A stretch of 64,000 bases of DNA, taken from the NCBI GenBank assembly GCA_026390775.1, contig JAPLFF010000007.1, positions 930,001 through 994,000 of the forward strand. Reading direction: 5' to 3'. The notes below the pieces were generated by a model that did no database searches, had not been told where the DNA came from, and saw nothing but the letters and a program-made list of their open reading frames with translations. The stretch's first letter is position 1, and each line of letters begins with the position of its first letter. Positions 16,847 to 22,933 of this stretch are shown piece after piece. The translations under genes and the position numbers were made by a program. Origin of the DNA: Ignavibacteriales bacterium (GTDB lineage Bacteria; Bacteroidota; Ignavibacteria; Ignavibacteriales; Melioribacteraceae).

Positions 16847-17236
16847 ATGTCACAAACAGAAATAAAATATTTTACTCGGTACGAAGCAAAGCGGACGTTG
16901 CCGCTCGTAAAACAGATCGTTCGTGATATTTTGATCAATGCAAATCAAATAAAGGATTTAGCGGAATCATGGGGAGGGAAAATAGAAGACAGTCAAGAAA
17001 TTCAGCAGCTCATTTCTGATATAGATTCTTTTATGAAAGAACTTAATGATATCGGTTGTACTTATAAAGACTGGAATTTTCAAATTGGCTTAGTTGATTT
17101 CCCGGCAATTATTGATAACGAAGAAGTTTTACTCTGCTGGCGAAGTGATGAAGATGATATTCGGTTTTATCATGGTGTTGAAGAAGGATTTGCTGGAAGA
17201 AAACCGATACCGGAAGAATATTTACAAAGAAACTAA
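16847..17236 (+). CDS. DUF2203 family protein
   Basis: 129 residues with the family pattern: YFTRYEAKRTLPLVKQIVRDI at the start, a coiled-helical middle, then GCTYKDWNFQIGLVDFPAII, EEVLLCWRSDEDDIRFYHGVEEGFAGRKPIPE at the end. The conserved GLVDFP, LCW, H and GFAGR elements are all present. The molecular function of the family is not established. It is divergent from the MarR gene and convergent with the osmC-like gene 24 bases away. No secretion signal. Confidence 0.88.
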   Translation: MSQTEIKYFTRYEAKRTLPLVKQIVRDILINANQIKDLAESWGGKIEDSQEIQQLISDIDSFMKELNDIGCTYKDWNFQIGLVDFPAIIDNEEVLLCWRSDEDDIRFYHGVEEGFAGRKPIPEEYLQRN

Positions 17237-17260
17237 TCTAAAAATTCCTCTTAACTATTT

Positions 17261-17686
17261 TCAGCTCTCAATAATTTTATAAGAATGATTTATCTCAACC
17301 GCCTTTTGCAGCATTGCCGTAACACTGCAATAAGTGTCCTGCGAAAGTTTAATTGCTCTCTCTACAGCTTCTTTGGGAATTCCTTTTCCATAAAAGACAT
17401 ATTCAAGATGAATCTTGGTGAAAATTTGCGGATGTGTTTCTTGGACATCAGCAGAGATATTCATTTCAAATCCATCTAGTTTAATTTTTTTCTTTTGAAG
17501 AATTGTCGCGACATCACTTCCCGTACATCCGCCAAGTGCAATAAGTAATAATTCTTTCGGCCGGGTTCCGGCATTGCTTCCGTCAAACTCTTTCGGTCCA
17601 TCCATCGTTATCCAGTGGTTTGAATCTGATTTCCCTAAAAAAGTAACCCCTTTAATGTGTTTTACAAATGCTTTCTTTGTCGCCAT
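17261..17686 (-). CDS. OsmC/YhfA-family protein
   Basis: 141 residues. The OsmC fold is shown by DGSNAGTRPKELLLIALGGCTGSDVATIL, where Cys in GGCTG is the peroxidatic-type residue, and by TYCSVTAMLQKAVEINHSYKI with the second conserved Cys. Members reduce organic hydroperoxides or bind small thiol-reactive compounds. The ATG at 17686 is preferred over the GTG at 17692 because GGAG lies 5 bases before it. MarR, pirin and OsmC within 1.5 kb suggest a small stress-related neighbourhood, though this gene has its own promoter region. Confidence 0.9.
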   Translation of the reverse strand: MATKKAFVKHIKGVTFLGKSDSNHWITMDGPKEFDGSNAGTRPKELLLIALGGCTGSDVATILQKKKIKLDGFEMNISADVQETHPQIFTKIHLEYVFYGKGIPKEAVERAIKLSQDTYCSVTAMLQKAVEINHSYKIIES

Positions 17687-17704
17687 TTTCACTCCATGTA
17701 ATTC

Positions 17705-17822
17705 GTTTTTAGCAATCAGCCCTCCGCCTTCAGCTTTTCATGTAGAATAAGATGAAAATTATTCAGTTTAGATTCTGCTTTTACTAAAGCTAATAACCAA
17801 CAGCTAAAAGCTATTCGCTTTT
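17705..17822. repeat. Intergenic word-repeat strip (agct/ataa motifs)
   Basis: The strip between osmC and the deaminase gene is built from recurring short words (TTCAGCTTTTC, AAAGCTAATAACC, CAGCTAAAAGCTATTCGC). Similar wording recurs near 22865-22895 (CAGTTATCAGC, GCTATAAGCTATT) and 28727-28785 (TATCAGTTATCGG, GATAGCTATTT). These look like decayed copies of an intergenic repeat, with no coding potential seen. Confidence 0.3.
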
Positions 17823-18263
17823 TTATTCCCCGATATCTTCATTCCATAATTTTGGATTACTCAAAATAAAATCTTCCATTAACTTTATACATGTTGAATC
17901 ATTTAATATTATTAACTCAACTCCGCGTGATCTAACATATTCTTCGGGTCCTTGGAATGTTTTGTCCTCGCCAATTATAATCTTGGGAATTTTATAAAGC
18001 AAAGCCGTACCGCTGCACATATCGCAAGGTGAAAGTGTAGAATATAAAGTTGCCCTTTGATAATCTTTTGCAGTTAATCTTCCGGCATTTTCAAAACAAT
18101 CCATCTCTGCGTGAAGAATAGCGCTGCCATTTTGAACGCGTCTGTTGTGTCCGCGTCCAACAATTTTATTATCAATTACTAACACTGAGCCTATCGGAAT
18201 TCCGCCTTCGCTTAATCCTTTTTTGGCTTCATCAATTGCTGCTTGTAGAAAATGATCAATCAT
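17823..18263 (-). CDS. Yeast-type cytosine deaminase (CDA fold)
   Basis: 146 residues from the ATG at 18263, chosen because GAGG lies 7 bases upstream and the longer frame would run into the permease gene. The zinc site is clear: HAE at residues 51-53 (His ligand, catalytic Glu) and SPCDMC at 79-84 (two Cys). Conserved stretches GGIPIGSVLV, RGHNRRVQNGSAILHAE, LYSTLSPCDMCSG and the C-terminus LWNEDIGE match fungal FCY1 cytosine deaminase far better than tRNA or guanine deaminases. The expected reaction is cytosine to uracil plus ammonia. It is 29 bases downstream of an NCS2 nucleobase permease gene, so the two form an uptake-and-salvage operon. Confidence 0.88.
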   Translation of the reverse strand: MIDHFLQAAIDEAKKGLSEGGIPIGSVLVIDNKIVGRGHNRRVQNGSAILHAEMDCFENAGRLTAKDYQRATLYSTLSPCDMCSGTALLYKIPKIIIGEDKTFQGPEEYVRSRGVELIILNDSTCIKLMEDFILSNPKLWNEDIGE

Positions 18264-18292
18264 ATAAACCTCATTAGTTTGCAGTTTATAGA

Positions 18293-19594
18293 TTAAAATG
18301 GATAAAAAACATAAAACAAAACCGAGAATCCAAACAACACCCACATTCCAACTGTTACGGTTTTGATTCTCCCGGCAATTAACATTGTTAACGGATAAAC
18401 AACAAATCCTGCAGTCATCCCGATTCCGAGATTATAAGTAAAGCTCATTAATGTCATTGTAACAAAAGCCGGAATTGTTTCTGCAAGATCATCAAACTTT
18501 AAATGTGAGACCGGAGAGATCATAAGCAAGCCGACAATAATTAATGCTGATCCGTAAGCATAAGGTGGAATTACCGCAAACAGCGGCGCGAAGAAAAGAG
18601 CAAACAAAAATAAAATTGCAGTTACTACTGCAGTCAGTCCGGATTTCCCGCCCGCTTCAATTCCGGTTGCCGATTCAATATAAGCTCCGCTTGTTGTTGT
18701 ACCGAATAACGCACCAAACACTGTAGCAAGTGCATCGCACAACATCGGTTTTTCAATTTCAGGAAGATTACCATTCTTGTCTAACATTTTTGCTTTGTAA
18801 CCAAGTCCGAGTAACGTTCCCATTGTATCAACAAAATCCATAATGAAGACGACAAGAATAACAGAAAAGAAACCCCAGCTTAACGCTCCAGTTATATCAA
18901 GCTGTAAAAGAACGGGGCGTATATCCGGCGGAAGGCTCATGATTTTTTCTGGAAGTTTTGTAATGCCAAATATAAAACCGAGAATTGTAGTTGTTAAAAT
19001 ACCAATCAATATTGAGCCATTTATTTTTTTAATCATCATCACACCGATGAAAAGAAAAGCAAATATCCCAAGAAGAACAGAGGGCTCGTGAAAATTTCCG
19101 ACGTGGACTGGCGCACCGAGAACGCCAATTTTTACAATTCCGGTTTCATTCAAACCTATGAAAGTTAAAAACAATCCGATTCCCGCTGCGAAAGCTATCT
19201 TTAAGCTTTCCGGAATTGCATAAGCAAGCCAACTTCTAATTTTAAAAACAGTAAGAAGTGTAAATAATATTCCGCCGATAAAAATTGCACCGAGCGCAGT
19301 CTGCCAGCTATAATGTAAAACATTTACAACAGTGTAGGCAATAAATGCATTCTCTCCCATATAAGGCGCAATTGCAAAAGGCCGCTTTGCATAAACTCCC
19401 ATTATAAGTGTTCCGAAAAAAGCACTCATGATAGTTGCAACCATTGATGCGCCGAACGGCATTCCTGCAGCTTCAAGAATCTTGGGGTTAACAATAATGA
19501 TGTAAGCCATCGTTACAAATGTTGTAGCCCCGGCAATAATTTCTTGTTTGATGGTTGTGTTAAGTTCTTTTAGGCGGAAAAATTTTGTAAGCAT
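18293..19594 (-). CDS. NCS2-family nucleobase permease (AzgA/PbuG type)
   Basis: 433 residues with about 12-14 hydrophobic segments. Family signatures include TIKQEIIAGATTFVTMAYIIIVNP at the N-terminus, PYMGENAFIAYTVV, FVDTMGTLLGLG in the central region, and GTTTSGAYIESATGIEAGGKSGLTA. The family imports hypoxanthine, guanine or adenine by proton symport across the inner membrane. Pairing with a cytosine deaminase suggests this member may take up cytosine or has a broad range (inference). The upstream region holds an inverted repeat at 19656-19673. I looked for a purine riboswitch there and saw none. Confidence 0.92.
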   Translation of the reverse strand: MLTKFFRLKELNTTIKQEIIAGATTFVTMAYIIIVNPKILEAAGMPFGASMVATIMSAFFGTLIMGVYAKRPFAIAPYMGENAFIAYTVVNVLHYSWQTALGAIFIGGILFTLLTVFKIRSWLAYAIPESLKIAFAAGIGLFLTFIGLNETGIVKIGVLGAPVHVGNFHEPSVLLGIFAFLFIGVMMIKKINGSILIGILTTTILGFIFGITKLPEKIMSLPPDIRPVLLQLDITGALSWGFFSVILVVFIMDFVDTMGTLLGLGYKAKMLDKNGNLPEIEKPMLCDALATVFGALFGTTTSGAYIESATGIEAGGKSGLTAVVTAILFLFALFFAPLFAVIPPYAYGSALIIVGLLMISPVSHLKFDDLAETIPAFVTMTLMSFTYNLGIGMTAGFVVYPLTMLIAGRIKTVTVGMWVLFGFSVLFYVFYPF

Positions 19595-19655
19595 GTCTTC
19601 CTCGTATTATTTCTAATCTATTTTTGGTGATAAATAATTCTACGTGAACCGGAAG

Positions 19656-19673
19656 ATGAATTAGCAAATTCAT
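19656..19673. promoter_or_regulatory. Inverted repeat upstream of permease operon
   Basis: ATGAATTAGCAAATTCAT has 7-bp perfect arms around AGCA, about 60 bases upstream of the permease ATG. It could be an operator for a dimeric regulator. No regulator gene is adjacent. Confidence 0.3.
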
Positions 19674-19921
19674 TCTTGTTTTCCAAAGAGACATAGTATC
19701 AATTAGAAATATAAAAGAATGGATATGCAGTTGCACGTATCAAAATATTGTTAGCATAAACATAATTTTATATATTCAAAAAGAAAATAAACTAAATAAT
19801 TGCTGATGAATTTAACTGTTAAAATTAGTACGGAGCTGCTCTGATCGAATCGAACGAAAGCAAATCAAAATCGGAAGATCAAAACGAATCTCTTCAATCC
19901 GAAGAAAAACTTTTTGATAAA

Positions 19922-20575
19922 ATGGATAACGCTACTGTTCCGTCCTCTCCCATTAAAAAGTTTTCCCGTTCAAAAAATAATGTGGTTATAACTGGAGTTT
20001 GTGCCGGAATTGCTGAGTATATGAAAACGGAACCGGCAAACATCCGGGTTATTGCACTCTTAACGCTCCTATTCGGCGGATGGAGTATCGTTGCATATTT
20101 AATAACTGCATCACTAATTCCGGTTGATAAAAATTCTTTGCCTCTTTCTCAACCAGAGATTATATCTATAAGAAAAGAAAATTTCAAAACTGTTGTCGGC
20201 GGATTATTAATACTTTTCGGATTTTATTTTGCTTTTAGAATAATTGGAATTGCCAGTAGTTCTAGAATTTTTATTCTTCCAGATGATTTTATCTTTTCTT
20301 TAGCAGCTTTTGCAATTGGAATTTATTTTTTAATAATTAAACCTTCAAATACCGAAATAATTTTATCAGTACTACCGGAAAAATTATTTAGATCAATAGC
20401 AGATAGAAAAGTAACCGGAGTATGCGGCGGTCTTGCAAAGTATATTGGGATTGATGCAACCATACTTCGCATAATTTTTATCCTTGCTACATTATTAACA
20501 TTAGGAATATTTGCTTTGCTCTATCTTATTCTTGTTGTTTTTATTCCTTACGAAGAAGGACAAAAATTTGAATAA
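19922..20575 (+). CDS. Double PspC-domain membrane protein
   Basis: 217 residues from the ATG. Two PspC domains are evident: NVVITGVCAGIAEYMKTEPANIRVIALLTLLFGG near the N-terminus and DRKVTGVCGGLAKYIGIDATILRIIFILATL near the C-terminus, each with a transmembrane helix, plus two more hydrophobic segments between them. PspC proteins sense or respond to envelope stress at the inner membrane. The ATG lacks a ribosome binding site. The frame is open back to 19829 and has CGGAG upstream of a CTG at 19841, giving a charged N-terminal extension (IESNESKSKSEDQ and so on), so the true start may be earlier. It overlaps the next gene by 8 bases. Confidence 0.85.
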   Translation: MDNATVPSSPIKKFSRSKNNVVITGVCAGIAEYMKTEPANIRVIALLTLLFGGWSIVAYLITASLIPVDKNSLPLSQPEIISIRKENFKTVVGGLLILFGFYFAFRIIGIASSSRIFILPDDFIFSLAAFAIGIYFLIIKPSNTEIILSVLPEKLFRSIADRKVTGVCGGLAKYIGIDATILRIIFILATLLTLGIFALLYLILVVFIPYEEGQKFE

Positions 20576-21068
20576 CAGAATCATACTTGGACTTAGTTTT
20601 TTGATTTTCGGCATATTTTCAATGCTTAGTGGCCGCAATATAATTTTACTAACATTTGAAGATGTCGTAGGGATTGTTTTTGTTTTTTATTCGATACCAA
20701 CAGTTTATTCTGCGTTGAATAATGGTGAGAGAGAAAAATTAACTGCATCAACAATACTGTTTTTAGTCGGAGTTGTCTTTTTAGTAAAATCGTATTTTGA
20801 GATTCTTGATACACGAGGAATAGTTTTTTTCTCGGTTCTTTTTATAAGTGGTTCCGTTTTAGTAATTCTTTTCATAGAAAACATAAAAGAAAAAATTTTT
20901 CTATATGCCGGCATTGCCCTTCTTGTATTGAGTTATTTAAGCATTACTCAATTCAAAAAGTTGGGATTGCTTAACGCTGCGAATAGAATTGGAAATTTGT
21001 CCGAAGTATTTTGGCCTGTAATATTGATTGTAATGGGAATGATAATTTTCGTCAACAGAAAAAAGTAA
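20568..21068 (+). CDS. Polytopic membrane protein coupled to the PspC gene
   Basis: 166 residues read from a TTG at 20568, chosen because GAAGGA lies 7 bases upstream and the start overlaps the TAA of the PspC gene, indicating coupled translation. It has five to six hydrophobic helices, with polar residues confined to short loops (GEREKLTAS, NIKEKIF, RIGNLSE) and a basic end VNRKK. It resembles LiaI/LiaF-type or DUF5668-like membrane proteins that accompany PspC domains, but no signature is decisive. A role in envelope-stress sensing with PspC is inferred from the overlap. Confidence 0.7.
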   Translation: MNNRIILGLSFLIFGIFSMLSGRNIILLTFEDVVGIVFVFYSIPTVYSALNNGEREKLTASTILFLVGVVFLVKSYFEILDTRGIVFFSVLFISGSVLVILFIENIKEKIFLYAGIALLVLSYLSITQFKKLGLLNAANRIGNLSEVFWPVILIVMGMIIFVNRKK

Positions 21069-21073
21069 TAGCT

Positions 21074-22213
21074 CTAATTAGCTCTGCCTTTCAGAATTTT
21101 ACCAGCCGTAGAACTCGATAAATAAATTATCGTTGAAGGTGTGGGTGATCCTTCGTTAGATTCAATTGTAACAAAGTATGATTCTATATTCTCTTTCGGG
21201 AGAAACGGAAAAGAATTTATTTTCAAATACTCGCTTCCGCTCGGTTGGTACACACCAAGTGAATAAGATTGACCTTTACTCTGAACCCATACCTGATAAC
21301 CTTGATTCGGCTGCAGCGGTTTTACATTCTTGAATTGTATCAATCCTTCTTTTTGATTGAAAGAAAGTAAAAGCTGTGCAGAACCTTTTTCTGCTGCGTC
21401 TGAGCTTGATAATCCGGTTACAATAATATCTTTGTAATTAAAAAATTCAATTAAAAATGTGTAATTGCTTATAAAATTATTTGCTGCACCAAGTTGATTT
21501 TTTAGTGAGTTAACCTGAGCTGTTAAATCATCAACAGTTCCATTGAGGGTTTTGATTGATGTAAACGTAAAATACCCTAGAATAGAAAAAAGAACTATAG
21601 ATAACAATAACGCTGACAATCCCATAATTCCTGATGAAGCTTTTTCCGGAGAAGTTGGTCTTTGTTGTTCAGTCGTGGCCTGCGCAATTAATTGAGGTGG
21701 CGCTATTAAAGATTTCGGCGTTGTTGTTTTATCAGGGGATTCTATTTTTTTAGATCCCATGGTTGGGGTTTTCGGTTCGGGTATTGGTGTTTTAGTTTTT
21801 CTGGGGGTAATAGGAATCTGAGCGTCATCATCTCCAAATTGAAAAGCCGATGTTGTTGTTGATGCTTTTCTATCTATAAAACTTATAGATTTATTCTTCG
21901 GCGAACCGACTGAGGATTTACTTAATTTTGTTGCTGCTGCAGTTGTTTTTTTCTTCTCTTCAATAATTTTTGTTTTGATCTCTTCTTTCATTCCGATCAA
22001 TTTTTTTGCAACTAAATCTTTGATTGACGGATCGGGTCTTTCTAAATCAAGAATAACCGGAATCATTGAAATAATATTTTGTAATTCTCCCAATTCTCCT
22101 TTCGGTAAGTATCCGCTTTCATCCATATAATCTTTGAACTGCATGTAATTTTGTTTATCCATGCAGCCGGCGGCAAATGCAGCAATCATTTCGCTCAATG
22201 CTTTGTCTGCCAT
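21074..22213 (-). CDS. Anti-sigma factor (RskA type)
   Basis: 379 residues. The N-terminal cytoplasmic region (ALSEMIAAFAAGCMDKQNYMQFKDYM) is helical and should hold the sigma factor. A Pro/Thr/Lys-rich linker leads to one transmembrane helix (GLSALLLSIVLFSILGYFTF), a short coiled coil (TVDDLTAQVNSLKNQL) and a C-terminal extracytoplasmic domain with LIQFKNVKPLQPNQGYQVWVQ typical of anti-sigma-K/RskA proteins. The ATG at 22213 overlaps the sigma gene's stop (TGATG), so the pair is translationally coupled and expected to be stoichiometric. The long low-complexity linker is unusual but plausible. Confidence 0.85.
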   Translation of the reverse strand: MADKALSEMIAAFAAGCMDKQNYMQFKDYMDESGYLPKGELGELQNIISMIPVILDLERPDPSIKDLVAKKLIGMKEEIKTKIIEEKKKTTAAATKLSKSSVGSPKNKSISFIDRKASTTTSAFQFGDDDAQIPITPRKTKTPIPEPKTPTMGSKKIESPDKTTTPKSLIAPPQLIAQATTEQQRPTSPEKASSGIMGLSALLLSIVLFSILGYFTFTSIKTLNGTVDDLTAQVNSLKNQLGAANNFISNYTFLIEFFNYKDIIVTGLSSSDAAEKGSAQLLLSFNQKEGLIQFKNVKPLQPNQGYQVWVQSKGQSYSLGVYQPSGSEYLKINSFPFLPKENIESYFVTIESNEGSPTPSTIIYLSSSTAGKILKGRAN

Positions 22214-22791
22214 CACTCACCCACCAGATTATCTCTTAGACTTGATAAAGCAGTCATAATTTTTCCGCGTACTGTTTCTACAGGAACATTAAGCTTATCG
22301 GAAATCTCATCTATCGCATATCCTTCATAATATGCTAAATGTAAAACATATTTCTGCGTATCGGTTAATTTTGATAATGCTTGTTCGATCTTCGGTTTAA
22401 TTGTGAAGGCTGTGTTAAAATCCAAACTATCCATATCATTTGGAAAAGAGGGAAGAATAAAATAATCCTCATAATCATCATCATAAAATTGAACTGTCGC
22501 TCCCGCAGCGCGCGCTCTTCTTAAACTATCAACTGCTTTATTCCGGGCAAGTGTTACAAGCCAGCTAAAAATATTTCCGTTATTTAAATCGAACTTGCCG
22601 ATTTTACGCCAGATGATTACAAAAACTTCAATGAGTATTTGTTCAGCAGTGGCTTGATCGGGGGAAATTTTCTTAATAACTGTATATAATAGTGATGAGT
22701 ACCTTTCGTAAAGTTCTTCCAGCGCACGTGATTCAAACTGGGCGATCTCCCGCATTAATTCTAAATCCGATAACTCTTTAAATTTACTCAC
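22213..22791 (-). CDS. ECF-type RNA polymerase sigma factor
   Basis: 192 residues. Region 2 is visible in ALEELYERYSSLLYTVI, TAEQILIEVFVIIWRKIGKFD and FSWLVTLARNKAVDSLRR. Region 4 has the helix-turn-helix LTDTQKYVLHLAYYEGYAIDEISDKLNVPVETVRGKI. It is read from a GTG at 22791. Followed immediately by its RskA-type anti-sigma factor, it should direct polymerase to a stress regulon when released. SigK-like membership is suggested by the RskA partner. Confidence 0.93.
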   Translation of the reverse strand: MSKFKELSDLELMREIAQFESRALEELYERYSSLLYTVIKKISPDQATAEQILIEVFVIIWRKIGKFDLNNGNIFSWLVTLARNKAVDSLRRARAAGATVQFYDDDYEDYFILPSFPNDMDSLDFNTAFTIKPKIEQALSKLTDTQKYVLHLAYYEGYAIDEISDKLNVPVETVRGKIMTALSSLRDNLVGE

Positions 22792-22933
22792 ACTTGTTCA
22801 ATTTTGTTGAATGTTTACAATCAAAAGTATCATTACTCTATCAAAATTGCAATTGGCAATATGCGGCCAGTTATCAGCGCTCGGCTATAAGCTATTTTTA
22901 TTATATTTGTTCATTAAAAACTTAGACTGACTT

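Noticed and set aside
19595-19850. Possible purine riboswitch before the NCS2 permease
   Set aside because: The conserved core and paired loops of purine riboswitches were not found on the minus strand. Only an inverted repeat is present.
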